Positions 1-6,411 of a stretch of 64,000 nt of DNA are shown in pieces. Every line of letters starts with the position of its first letter. The first letter of the stretch is position 1. The DNA lies in contig JBGVIT010000064.1 of NCBI GenBank assembly GCA_045128915.1, forward strand, positions 1 through 64,000, read 5' to 3'. The notes below the pieces were generated by a model that saw only the letters and a program-made list of their open reading frames with translations, had not been told where the DNA came from and ran no database searches. The translations under genes were made by a program, and so were the position numbers. The DNA is from RGIG9115 sp045128915 (GTDB lineage Bacteria > Bacillota > Clostridia > UBA1381).

Positions 1-134
1 TTGACAACGCATCTAAATTTAGAGCATATAAACACAAAAACTTCAACTTTAAGTGCATTGAAGGTATCGCAAAGAACGATGCAACAGCACCAGATATTGA
101 AGAGGCTCAAGAAGATTTAAAAACGGAGGGTTAA
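1..134 (+). CDS. RNA ligase, C-terminal fragment (cut by window edge)
   Basis: The reading frame is open from position 3 and ends in TAA at 132-134. Its 43 visible residues match the C-terminus of the RNA ligase at 62175-63482 almost residue for residue, including the basic KFRAYKHK stretch that corresponds to nucleotidyltransferase motif V. It runs directly into the kinase-HD gene at 136, the same ligase-kinase order seen at the right end of the window. The rest of the gene lies outside the window, so whether it is full length is unknown. It is either a second ligase copy or the wrapped end of a variant genome copy. Confidence 0.8.
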   Translation, partial: DNASKFRAYKHKNFNFKCIEGIAKNDATAPDIEEAQEDLKTEG

Positions 135-135
135 T

Positions 136-1083
136 ATGTTAAAACCTATTTTACTTGTTATGTGTGGATTACAATGTTCTGGCAAATCTACAAAAGCAAA
201 AGAGCTTGCACAAAAATATGGCTATACTGTATTAAGTAGCGATAAGATTCGTGAGCAATATCCATCAGCAAAAAACGACACGGTTTTTAGATTGTTATAT
301 GAAAGAATGAATGATTTGTTGGGAAAAGGCATCAATGTTGTTGTTGATGCCACCAACACAACCATAAAATCAAGAAAACAAATCTTTGAAAATTTAAAAG
401 TTGAGTGCGATAAAATTTGTATAATTATGAACACACCTTACAAAGATTGCATTAAAAGACTTAAAAAGAGAAACAAATCAGACTATCCACATAAATTTGA
501 CGCTGATGTGATTAAGAGATATTATTATTCTTTTGAGATTCCATTCTATGAAGAAGGCTGGGATGGAATTTTCATTGAAAATCACATAAGATACACGGAT
601 TCAGTTAAGTTTTCTTCAAAACTGCTAAAAAAAGCAGAAAAATTTGACCAAAAAAACAAACATCACACACAAAATCTTGGAGACCACATGGACTCTGTAG
701 GATTAAAATTATCAAATCACTTTGGTTCAGATGAAAAATACATTAATCTAGTTTCTGCTGGGTATTATCATGATGTTGGTAAGTTATTTACACAAACATT
801 TAAAGATGGAGACCCTAACGCTCACTACTACAACCACGCAAATGTTGGTGCATATGAGCTATTATGCAGTGTTGGTTCATACAACGCCTACTCAAATGAG
901 TTTGGAGATATTATCTTTGAATATGATACAGATGCCACACTTGAGTGGTTATTCTATATTAACTATCATATGCATATGTTCAATATCACTACAGAGAAAG
1001 CAGAAAACAAATGGAGAGGAATTTTCGGAGATTTGAAATTCTGTTATTTAAGAGCATTTAATGAATTTGATAAAGCGAGGTAA
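136..1083 (+). CDS. Polynucleotide kinase / HD phosphohydrolase (RNA end healing)
   Basis: 315 aa. The N-terminal third is a P-loop kinase: GLQCSGKST near residues 11-19 binds ATP, followed by LSSDKIR and DATNTTIKSR as in T4 Pnk-type and AAA_33 kinases. The C-terminal half has an HD-type metal-binding signature (YYHDVGKL near residue 210, then further His and Asp). In known two-domain healing enzymes such a pair converts broken RNA ends to 5'-phosphate/3'-OH for a ligase. The start is 1 nt past the ligase stop, with GGAGGG upstream. A diverged paralogue begins at 63484. The kinase-HD order is the reverse of bacterial HD-Pnk. The role in tRNA repair is inferred from the neighbouring ligase and tRNA array. 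Confidence 0.82.
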   Translation: MLKPILLVMCGLQCSGKSTKAKELAQKYGYTVLSSDKIREQYPSAKNDTVFRLLYERMNDLLGKGINVVVDATNTTIKSRKQIFENLKVECDKICIIMNTPYKDCIKRLKKRNKSDYPHKFDADVIKRYYYSFEIPFYEEGWDGIFIENHIRYTDSVKFSSKLLKKAEKFDQKNKHHTQNLGDHMDSVGLKLSNHFGSDEKYINLVSAGYYHDVGKLFTQTFKDGDPNAHYYNHANVGAYELLCSVGSYNAYSNEFGDIIFEYDTDATLEWLFYINYHMHMFNITTEKAENKWRGIFGDLKFCYLRAFNEFDKAR

Positions 1084-1085
1084 AT

Positions 1086-1676
1086 ATGGTAGAAAAAGAG
1101 GTTAACTATAATCAATTATTCGCAATTAAGGCAAAAAATAAGCGAAAAATCCTTGAAGTTTGCCCAACAGCGAGAGACCAATCTGGCATTTATATTATGA
1201 CAAGGGAAGAAAATGGTTTCAAATATTGCTATGTTGGACAGGCAAAAAAGGTGTTAACACGACTAGCAGACCACTTAACAGGCTATCAACACATAGATTT
1301 AAGCATTAAAAACCACAAATTCTACTCAGTAGACAACCCTACTGGGTGGAAAATCGGTTGCTTATACTTTCCAGAGTCGGTTCTTGACGAACGAGAACAG
1401 TTTTACACAATGCAATACGCCAATGCTGGATACCAAATGAGAAATAAAACTGGTGGCGGACAAGGTAAAGGTAAATTCGGAATTTCCGAAAATAGACCTG
1501 CAAAAGGTTATTATGACGGTAAAAAACAAGGCAGAAAAGACCTTGCAAAAGAAATACGCAATTTAGTTGAAAAATACCTTGTAATTTCAACAAAAAAAGA
1601 CTCAAAACTGGCTTTAAATGCAATGGATAAGTTCTTTAAACTCATAAATGAGCAAGATGAAGAGGGTTTATCATAA
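1086..1676 (+). CDS. GIY-YIG family nuclease
   Basis: 196 aa. SGIYIMTREENGFKYCYVGQ contains the GIY and YVG core of the GIY-YIG fold near residues 33-53. It is followed by a conserved Arg (LTRLADH) and a Glu in LDEREQFY that would be the metal ligand. The C-terminal third is lysine-rich. Starts 3 nt after the kinase-HD stop, so it is co-transcribed with RNA-repair genes. It could be a free-standing homing endonuclease or a host/competitor DNA nuclease; the sequence does not decide. Confidence 0.85.
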   Translation: MVEKEVNYNQLFAIKAKNKRKILEVCPTARDQSGIYIMTREENGFKYCYVGQAKKVLTRLADHLTGYQHIDLSIKNHKFYSVDNPTGWKIGCLYFPESVLDEREQFYTMQYANAGYQMRNKTGGGQGKGKFGISENRPAKGYYDGKKQGRKDLAKEIRNLVEKYLVISTKKDSKLALNAMDKFFKLINEQDEEGLS

Positions 1677-1696
1677 AACGGCATAAAATGCTTGAC
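1673..1696 (+). repeat. 24-bp promoter-upstream repeat, copy 1
   Basis: Identical over 24 bp to 4681-4704. Contains the small palindrome GCATAAAATGC directly before the -35 hexamer and includes TTGAC of the -35. Both copies sit at the same place relative to a promoter, suggesting an operator or upstream element bound by a phage regulator. Confidence 0.75.
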
Positions 1697-1720
1697 TCTC
1701 TATCGTCAGAGTGATATAAT
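1692..1720 (+). promoter_or_regulatory. Sigma-70-type promoter
   Basis: TTGACT (1692-1697), 17-bp spacer, TATAAT (1715-1720). It lies in the gap after the GIY-YIG gene and drives the 1756-4224 gene group. Confidence 0.85.
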
Positions 1721-1755
1721 TATGTCAAGCAAATTGAAAGGAGGAAAAAGAACTT

Positions 1756-1956
1756 ATGGACTTTAAAGACTTGGTTGACTTAGGAATGGATGAAGACACC
1801 GTAAAAGCTATTGAAGTTGAGATTAAAGCGAGTGTAATAACAGTTGTCAAAACACTTGAATATTTATTTGAAGTTTTAGATAAGTCTAATATGGACCAAT
1901 CTAGAAAAGATTTAATTATTCAAGCAATGTATCAAAATTTAAAAGATAAGAAATAG
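1756..1956 (+). CDS. Small helical protein of unknown function
   Basis: 66 aa, mostly predicted helix, charged, no membrane segment. Start supported by AAAGGAGGAAAAAGAACTT before ATG. It is the first gene after the promoter at 1692-1720 and is 9 nt upstream of the SPFH protein, so it may be its partner. I recognise no family. Confidence 0.7.
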   Translation: MDFKDLVDLGMDEDTVKAIEVEIKASVITVVKTLEYLFEVLDKSNMDQSRKDLIIQAMYQNLKDKK

Positions 1957-1965
1957 GAGAAAATT

Positions 1966-3012
1966 ATGGGAGTATTTTTAGGAATAGTTTTATTTTTACT
2001 ATTTGCTGGTTCATTTGCATTATCTGGATATGCTTGTTTTAAAGACAGCAAATTAAAAGAAGAAAAGAGAGATTTAGTTCGCTATGAAAAGCCAACAGAT
2101 GAAATTGTCAAAAAGATTAAGAAAAACGATAGGAATATTGTTGTATCTGCAATCGCATCTTTGGTATTTTTGATTGCGTTTATTGTAGTTCCATTTAGTT
2201 TCCACCAAATTAACACGGGTGAAGTTGCTGTTGTAAAGGTTTGGGGAAAGGCTGAATACACAAAAGCAGAAGGAACACACTTTGATTTTTGGTTAGGCAA
2301 GAAATATGAAAAGTATGACACAAAAATCAGACAGGCAGAAAGTGAAACAATGGCTTATTCACAAGACGCACAAACAATGAACTTAAAATTAACCGTTCAA
2401 TATCGTATCCAAGCAGATAAGGTATTAAATATTAACAAAGAGTTTGGTTCTCTTGAAGTATTGGAATCGAGAATTAAGTCTATTGTTGAAGAAAAAACAA
2501 AAGCAACAATGAGCTCAATGCAAGCTATGAAAATCATCGAAGAAAGAGAATCTCTTTCAGCAAAGGTTATTGAGGGTGTTTCATCAGCTACAACATCATA
2601 CTATGTTGAAATCACAAATGTTTTAATTACAAATATTGATTTCAGCGACGCTTTTGAACAAGCCGTAGAAAATAAAATGATTTCTGAACAACAACAGCTT
2701 CAATCAGAATATGAGGCTAAGAAAGCCGAAATTGAGGCTCAAGGAAGATTAAAGGTTGCTATGCTAGAAGCTGAGGCTCAACTTGAAAAAGCAAAGAAAG
2801 AGGCTGAAGCAACAGAGGTTAAAGCAGAAGCAGAAGCTAGGGCTCTTGAAATTATCCAAGAGGCTTGGGATGCAATACCAGAAGAAGTAAGAGCTGTTAT
2901 GTTGCAAGAAATGGCTATTGAAAACTGGGACGGAAAACTTCCAGAAACAATGGTTGGAACTGAATTTTTAGAATGGTTAATGGGTGCTCTTAACACACCA
3001 ACAACACCATAA
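1966..3012 (+). CDS. SPFH/band-7 (stomatin/HflK-like) membrane protein
   Basis: 348 aa. There is an N-terminal membrane segment (residues about 3-22), a charged stretch, and a second membrane segment (about 60-80) ending in SFHQINTGEVAVVKVWGK, the usual start of a band-7 domain. NLKLTVQYRIQ and ERESLSAKVIEG follow in typical order. Residues ~240-300 are a long alanine/glutamate-rich coiled coil (KAEIEAQGRLK). Known family members form large rings on the inner face of membranes and control proteases or microdomains. A phage copy could protect the infected cell membrane, block superinfection or modulate FtsH; this is inference. Confidence 0.88.
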   Translation: MGVFLGIVLFLLFAGSFALSGYACFKDSKLKEEKRDLVRYEKPTDEIVKKIKKNDRNIVVSAIASLVFLIAFIVVPFSFHQINTGEVAVVKVWGKAEYTKAEGTHFDFWLGKKYEKYDTKIRQAESETMAYSQDAQTMNLKLTVQYRIQADKVLNINKEFGSLEVLESRIKSIVEEKTKATMSSMQAMKIIEERESLSAKVIEGVSSATTSYYVEITNVLITNIDFSDAFEQAVENKMISEQQQLQSEYEAKKAEIEAQGRLKVAMLEAEAQLEKAKKEAEATEVKAEAEARALEIIQEAWDAIPEEVRAVMLQEMAIENWDGKLPETMVGTEFLEWLMGALNTPTTP

Positions 3013-3023
3013 AGGGAGCATAA

Positions 3024-3347
3024 ATGTTACAAAGTGAATTGATTAGAAAACAAGAAGAATTAAACTTAAAAAAATATAACCAAAGTTTTCTTGCTCACTG
3101 TGATATGTCTGGAAAGATGGATTTTTGTAAGGGCTGTTTGTTTAGAACAGACCTTCCATCTTGTGCTATGGACCACGAAACAAGGCATAAGTTTGCTGTG
3201 TGTGCTAGAAACTTCTTTAGGTTGGAGGAGGTAAACCATGTCGTCAGAGAAACAAAACTTAATTGTAGACCCAGTGGAGGACAACTTGTTCTCGACTCAA
3301 ATTCAGGACAAACAAAAAGAAACAAAAAGAAAAGTTCAGTATTGTAG
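3024..3347 (+). CDS. Cys/His-rich small protein, probable zinc binding
   Basis: 107 aa. Cys and His cluster at CKGCLFRTDLPSC and HETRHKFAVCARNFF, compatible with a zinc finger. RBS AAGGGAGC lies before ATG. Its 3' 110 nt overlap the next ORF (3238-3429), which has its own strong RBS, so the last ~35 residues may be partly shadow. No family recognised. Confidence 0.6.
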   Translation: MLQSELIRKQEELNLKKYNQSFLAHCDMSGKMDFCKGCLFRTDLPSCAMDHETRHKFAVCARNFFRLEEVNHVVRETKLNCRPSGGQLVLDSNSGQTKRNKKKSSVL

Positions 3348-3429
3348 AATGTTTGATGTGTTTATGAAAGATGTAAAAGACGACGGTGATAGCGATGGCG
3401 AAATATCTGAGAAGACAAGATTTAATTGA
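3238..3429 (+). CDS. Small acidic protein, overlapping ORF
   Basis: 63 aa with an Asp-rich C-terminus (DVKDDGDSDGE). The start is strongly supported by GGAGGAGGTAAACC before ATG. It ends in TGA. It overlaps 110 nt with the upstream Cys-rich ORF and 35 nt with the next one. Function unknown. Confidence 0.5.
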   Translation: MSSEKQNLIVDPVEDNLFSTQIQDKQKETKRKVQYCRMFDVFMKDVKDDGDSDGEISEKTRFN

Positions 3430-3559
3430 AGTATCACTCGCATTTAAGATGCACGGCAAAAGATATTGTGATTTTGATGCTAACGAGAAGAAAGAATACT
3501 TTAAAGAAAGAAAAAGAATTAGTAGGTTAAGACTTGCAGAAAGGAGAACCGACAAATGA
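3395..3559 (+). CDS. Small basic protein, overlapping ORF
   Basis: 54 aa, rich in Arg and Lys (KYLRRQD, KERKRISRLRL). Stop TGA overlaps the ATG of the next gene (ATGA), the usual sign of translational coupling. The RBS is weak (GACGGTGATAGCG). Could be a nucleic-acid-binding accessory protein. Function unknown. Confidence 0.5.
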   Translation: MAKYLRRQDLIEVSLAFKMHGKRYCDFDANEKKEYFKERKRISRLRLAERRTDK

Positions 3560-4224
3560 GACAAAAGCAAATCAAAGAAGAAGATGTTGAAAAAAGAAAT
3601 GAAATCGTAGTTAAAAGTTCTGAATATCAAATCAAGAAACTTGATGAAATGAAGAAGGGGCTTAAACGATATATCAACAAGAGAAGAAAAATATTTGCCG
3701 AAGAATGGCAATCGTTTAAAGATGAAAACACTATGGACGGACAGCTTATACCAGTAGCAGATAGAGTTCCAATGAATGAAATAATTGAACATACATTTGC
3801 TCCACTTATTAAAGTTGCTGGTTTTTCTCCAGCATATAGTGCTGATGAGCTCGCTTTGGCTTTTGATTTCTATGTTCAATGCTCACAAGAACTTAACAAG
3901 ACTGGTTGTTATATACCAAAAATAGAAGACTTCTGTAGAATGGTTAACATCTCAAAGTCTACCTTTGAAAAATATCAAACCACTAGTTCAGACGAAAATA
4001 TGAGGGAAGTTTGCAATAAAGTCCAAGACTATTGCGTCGCAAGAACTGCAGATAGTGCGTTTTCTTCAAGAGATAAGGCTTTTGTAACTTTCTCAATTTT
4101 CCACCAAAAAGCATCTAACAAACAGAGAGATAACGACCCTGTTCAAAATAACACATATATCCAAAACAATACAATCATGACAGACGAAATGTTTAGAGAT
4201 ATGGATAGCAAATATTCTAGTTAA
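3556..4224 (+). CDS. Putative terminase small subunit-like DNA-binding protein
   Basis: 222 aa. A basic helical N-terminus is followed by a middle region resembling phage small-terminase helix-turn-helix proteins: IPKIEDFCRMVNISKSTFEKYQ reads as a helix-turn-helix, and FSIFHQKASNKQRDNDP resembles the tail of that domain. RBS AAAGGAGAACCGAC before ATG. It is far from the large terminase (33650-35605) and on the other strand, so packaging is only one option; a transcriptional regulator is another. It precedes the tRNA promoter. Confidence 0.5.
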   Translation: MRQKQIKEEDVEKRNEIVVKSSEYQIKKLDEMKKGLKRYINKRRKIFAEEWQSFKDENTMDGQLIPVADRVPMNEIIEHTFAPLIKVAGFSPAYSADELALAFDFYVQCSQELNKTGCYIPKIEDFCRMVNISKSTFEKYQTTSSDENMREVCNKVQDYCVARTADSAFSSRDKAFVTFSIFHQKASNKQRDNDPVQNNTYIQNNTIMTDEMFRDMDSKYSS

Positions 4225-4235
4225 CTCTAATTTGC

Positions 4236-4264
4236 TTGACATTAAAGTCGATTTTGATTACAAT
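4236..4264 (+). promoter_or_regulatory. Promoter of the tRNA array
   Basis: TTGACA (4236-4241), 17-bp spacer, TACAAT (4259-4264). Transcription would start near 4271, exactly at the foot of a 10-bp stem. Confidence 0.85.
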
Positions 4265-4270
4265 TAAATT

Positions 4271-4379
4271 AACCTGATTTAGAGAGGACTGATGCAAGCA
4301 CACCAAACTCCTGCTCGGTGTGGGTTTATCACAGGCAAATCAGGTTTAGTTGTTACAACTTAATAGGGGCAAATGCCCC
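4271..4379 (+). ncRNA. Structured 5' element of the tRNA transcript
   Basis: A 10-bp perfect stem (4271-4280 with 4337-4346, AACCTGATTT/AAATCAGGTT) encloses a second perfect hairpin CACACC (4299-4304)/GGTGTG (4317-4322). A third hairpin GGGGC/GCCCC (4366-4379) follows just before tRNA-Trp. It begins at the predicted transcription start. It may be a separate small RNA, a processing signal or a regulatory leader. I do not recognise a known family. Confidence 0.6.
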
Positions 4380-4383
4380 ACAT

Positions 4384-4458
4384 AGGGGAGTCGCCAAGCG
4401 GTAAGGCACTGGTCTCCAAAACCAGCATTCGAGGGTTCGATTCCTTCCTCCCCTGCCA
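4384..4458 (+). tRNA. tRNA-Trp (CCA)
   Basis: Acceptor AGGGGAG/CTCCCCT, anticodon loop CTCCAAA on stem CTGGT/ACCAG, T arm with TTCGATT, encoded CCA. It reads UGG only, which argues that UGA is not a Trp codon here. Confidence 0.95.
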
Positions 4459-4462
4459 ATAT

Positions 4463-4537
4463 GTCAATGTGACCGAGAAGCTAGGTAACAGACTGCAAAT
4501 CTGTTTAACGCTGGTGCGAACCCAGCCATTGACTCCA
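4463..4537 (+). tRNA. tRNA-Cys (GCA)
   Basis: Acceptor GTCAATG/CATTGAC, anticodon loop CTGCAAA, T stem GCTGG/CCAGC, encoded CCA. The T loop is TGCGAAC instead of the usual TTCGANY. Its 3' end contains CATTGACTCCAT, which also occurs at the stop codon of the MBL gene (53936-53947). Confidence 0.9.
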
Positions 4538-4635
4538 TTTAATCCTGAAAGCCAAAAAAAAGTTCTTGACTTAATATCCATTAGGTTGATTTCTCCGAGT
4601 TGCCTTTTTTTATTTTATAATAAACCATTTCGACT

Positions 4636-4670
4636 ATTGGGGTTTCTTGAGGCTTTACCCAATTTTTTTT
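4636..4670 (+). terminator. Intrinsic terminator after tRNA-Trp/Cys
   Basis: ATTGGG (4636-4641) pairs with CCCAAT (4658-4663), followed by a run of T to 4670. A new promoter lies 30 nt downstream, so the two-tRNA unit and the rest of the array are separate transcripts. Confidence 0.6.
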
Positions 4671-4680
4671 AGAACTTCTG

Positions 4681-4704
4681 ATAAAACGGCATAAAATGCT
4701 TGAC
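4681..4704 (+). repeat. 24-bp promoter-upstream repeat, copy 2
   Basis: Identical to 1673-1696, again ending in the -35 hexamer and again carrying the GCATAAAATGC palindrome. Links control of the second tRNA unit to that of the SPFH gene group. Confidence 0.75.
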
Positions 4705-4728
4705 ATATCGTTTTATCTTTGATATATT
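4700..4728 (+). promoter_or_regulatory. Promoter of the main tRNA unit
   Basis: TTGACA (4700-4705), 17-bp spacer, TATATT (4723-4728), about 15 nt before tRNA-Pro. Confidence 0.85.
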
Positions 4729-4743
4729 TCATTACATAAATAA

Positions 4744-4820
4744 CAGCGTGTAGTCCAGTTTGGTAGGGTGCTCGTTTTGGATACGAGAGGTCGGAGGTTC
4801 AAATCCTCCCACGCTGACCA
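4744..4820 (+). tRNA. tRNA-Pro (TGG)
   Basis: Acceptor CAGCGTG/CACGCTG, anticodon loop TTTGGAT, stem CTCGT/ACGAG, T loop TTCAAAT, encoded CCA. Confidence 0.95.
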
Positions 4821-5530
4821 TTTGTGAGTGGTGGAATCCAACTTGCGAGATTTCCTCGTAGGTTGCTACAACTTGGGGTGGTTGGCTTGTTCTGTGTTCG
4901 CAGACCGTTAATTATAGTTTCCGTTATGGAAGTAAGGCAGATTTTTTTAAAACTTCTTTTGAATGCCGAGAACTCTGTGTTAGCGATATGCCGATTAATT
5001 CTAGATACTCCGAGTTATGAAAGACGCAAAGGGTCAGGTCAATCATTGATATAAAAAAACCGTAAAAAAGGGTAAGTGCCTTATATCATCCATAGGTGGA
5101 AGTCCTATGGCTCACAATTTATATGGAACAGTAACTCAGTTGGCTTAGAGGAATCACCGAAAGGTGCTAGTGTGTCGCAGGTTCGAATCCTGCCTGTTCC
5201 CGTCATTAATTTGTTCCTTTCTTGACATTGGAAGGAAAATACTTGCTCCTCAATCCATGTGTTGAGTTGAGCCGAGGAGTCGTAATCGATGTGCGTTTAT
5301 GATTACCTCCTTGCTGACCTACCTAGATGTAGGAACAGTTCCCGAACCAGTTACGGCTGGTTGGGCTAAAACAATCGTCGCAATTCACCTATGTGTGCTT
5401 TGAAGTCTGCGGACTGACATAAAGTTGCCGTGAACCCTACGAAAGTGGGAAACTGAAAAAGCACTCCTTATTTTAGTAGTAGAAAACAATACGGGGTTTC
5501 AAGATTTTGATTGTTTTACTTGATATTTAT
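4821..5530 (+). ncRNA. Large structured non-coding RNA inside the tRNA array
   Basis: Between tRNA-Pro and tRNA-Ser there are 710 nt with no credible ORF but many perfect local stems. In the 5' half: TCTG/CAGA (4891/4901), TTCC/GGAA (4919/4928) and CCATAGG/CCTATGG (5090/5104). In the 3' half: TTCCTT/AAGGAA (5214/5232), CTCCTC/GAGGAG (5246/5274), GTAATC/GATTAC (5282/5301), CCTAC/GTAGG (5318/5329), AACCAG/CTGGTT (5345/5357), nested TTCAC-TATGT-AGTC with GACT-ACATA-GTGAA (5384-5434), and CCTAC-GAAA-GTGGG (5436-5449). A tRNA-shaped element sits in the middle (5125-5200). Large ornate phage RNAs (GOLLD, ROOL) are known to lie next to or around tRNAs; membership in either family is inference. Confidence 0.6.
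5125..5200 (+). ncRNA. tRNA-like element lacking an anticodon arm
   Basis: 76 nt with acceptor GGAACAG/CTGTTCC, a D arm (ACTC...GAGG) and a perfect T arm (GCAGG-TTCGAAT-CCTGC). The anticodon region instead folds as CACC-GAAA-GGTG, a GNRA-capped 4-bp hairpin; no 5-bp stem with 7-nt loop is possible there. No CCA follows (CGTCA). The flanks resemble a tRNA-Asp body, and a normal tRNA-Asp is present at 5721. It is either a decayed tRNA or a tRNA-shaped domain of the surrounding large RNA. Confidence 0.6.
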
Positions 5531-5618
5531 GTGGTGTTGGGGGAGTGGCTTAACCCAGAGTCCTGCTAAGACTCCAACCTTCACGGGTTCGCAAGTTCGA
5601 ATCTTGCACACTACGCCA
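5531..5618 (+). tRNA. tRNA-Ser (GCT)
   Basis: Acceptor GTGGTGT/ACACTAC, anticodon loop CTGCTAA on GAGTC/GACTC, long variable arm, T arm GCAAG-TTCGAAT-CTTGC, encoded CCA. Confidence 0.95.
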
Positions 5619-5623
5619 AATAT

Positions 5624-5715
5624 ACCAGTGTGGCAGAGCATGGCTGAATGCACTCGTCTTGAAAACGAGAGACCTCGAAAGGGGTCCATAGGTTCGAATC
5701 CTATCGCTGGTGCCA
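5624..5715 (+). tRNA. tRNA-Ser (TGA)
   Basis: Acceptor ACCAGTG/CGCTGGT, anticodon loop CTTGAAA on CTCGT/ACGAG, long variable arm (CCTCGAAAGGGG), encoded CCA. Confidence 0.95.
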
Positions 5716-5720
5716 AACAT

Positions 5721-5798
5721 AGTGCATTGGAGAAGTCTGGCTATCTCACCTGACTGTCACTCAGGAGAACACGGGTTCAAATCCCGTATGCACTGCCA
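5721..5798 (+). tRNA. tRNA-Asp (GTC)
   Basis: Acceptor AGTGCAT/ATGCACT, anticodon loop CTGTCAC on CCTGA/TCAGG, T arm ACGGG-TTCAAAT-CCCGT, encoded CCA. Confidence 0.95.
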
Positions 5799-5802
5799 AT
5801 AA

Positions 5803-5884
5803 GGTCAAGTGGCGGAATGGCAGACGCACCAGACTTAGAATCTGGCGAGAAATCGTGTGAGTTCAAATCTCACCTTGACCACCA
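5803..5884 (+). tRNA. tRNA-Leu (TAG)
   Basis: Acceptor GGTCAAG/CTTGACC, anticodon loop CTTAGAA on CCAGA/TCTGG, class II variable arm, encoded CCA. Confidence 0.95.
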
Positions 5885-5887
5885 AAT

Positions 5888-5962
5888 GGGCTGTTAGCAA
5901 AACGGTTATGCACTTGCCTTGCACGCAAGCTTAAGTGGGTTCAACTCCTATGCGGTCCACCA
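5888..5962 (+). tRNA. tRNA-Ala (TGC)
   Basis: Acceptor GGGCTGT/GCGGTCC places a G3-U70 wobble, the alanine identity element. Anticodon loop CTTGCAC on CTTGC/GCAAG; encoded CCA. The T stem is GU-rich. Confidence 0.92.
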
Positions 5963-5976
5963 GTGAAAAAGTTCTA

Positions 5977-6008
5977 CCATTCTTAATTCAAACCAACAAT
6001 AAGAATGG
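5977..6008 (+). ncRNA. 9-bp hairpin between tRNA-Ala and tRNA-Glu
   Basis: CCATTCTTA (5977-5985) is the perfect complement of TAAGAATGG (6000-6008), with a 14-nt loop and no T run. A likely RNA processing or stability element in the tRNA precursor rather than a terminator. Confidence 0.5.
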
Positions 6009-6013
6009 ACCAT

Positions 6014-6089
6014 GACGCTATCGTCTAATCGGTTAGGACACCGCCCTTTCACGGCGGTAATCGGGGTTCGAGTCCCCGTAGCGTCACCA
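6014..6089 (+). tRNA. tRNA-Glu (TTC)
   Basis: Acceptor GACGCTA/TAGCGTC, anticodon loop CTTTCAC on CCGCC/GGCGG, T arm CGGGG-TTCGAGT-CCCCG, encoded CCA. Confidence 0.95.
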
Positions 6090-6093
6090 ATAT

Positions 6094-6169
6094 CTTTGAG
6101 TAGCTCAGCTGGGAGAGCGTCTGCCTTACAAGCAGAGGGTCGTGTGTTCAAGTCACGCCTCAAAGACCA
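6094..6169 (+). tRNA. tRNA-Val (TAC)
   Basis: Acceptor CTTTGAG/CTCAAAG, anticodon loop CTTACAA on TCTGC/GCAGA, encoded CCA. Confidence 0.95.
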
Positions 6170-6172
6170 TAT

Positions 6173-6247
6173 TCGGCAATAGCTCAAAGGTAGAGCACTC
6201 GGCTGTTAACCGAGGGGTTGTAGGTTCAAGCCCTACTTGCCGAGCCA
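6173..6247 (+). tRNA. tRNA-Asn (GTT)
   Basis: Acceptor TCGGCAA/TTGCCGA, anticodon loop CTGTTAA on CTCGG/CCGAG, T arm GTAGG-TTCAAGC-CCTAC, encoded CCA. Confidence 0.95.
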
Positions 6248-6252
6248 AATAT

Positions 6253-6328
6253 GCCCTCATAGCACAACTGGTAGTGCATCCGACTTGTAATCGGAAGGTT
6301 CTCTGTTCGAATCAGAGTGGGGGCTCCA
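6253..6328 (+). tRNA. tRNA-Thr (TGT)
   Basis: Acceptor GCCCTCA/TGGGGGC, anticodon loop CTTGTAA on TCCGA/TCGGA, T arm CTCTG-TTCGAAT-CAGAG, encoded CCA. Confidence 0.95.
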
Positions 6329-6333
6329 TTTAT

Positions 6334-6408
6334 GGCTGGGTAGCTCAGTGGTAGAGCATCGGACTGAAAATCCGAGTGTCGATGGTTCAATCCCATCCCC
6401 AGCCACCA
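6334..6408 (+). tRNA. tRNA-Phe (GAA)
   Basis: Acceptor GGCTGGG/CCCAGCC, anticodon loop CTGAAAA on TCGGA/TCCGA, T arm GATGG-TTCAATC-CCATC, encoded CCA. Confidence 0.95.
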
Positions 6409-6411
6409 TAT

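Noticed and set aside
1..134. Exact terminal repeat of the genome
   Set aside because: The match to 63350-63482 has several substitutions and the following kinases differ strongly, so it is not a simple direct terminal repeat.
3259..3879. 206-aa - strand frame opposite 3238-3879
   Set aside because: Antisense to several coupled + strand genes with good RBSs; hydrophobic composition is the usual shadow of Lys/Glu-rich coding sequence.
5217..5475. Group I intron or RNase P RNA
   Set aside because: I could not find the conserved cores of either, and neither flank is an interrupted gene.
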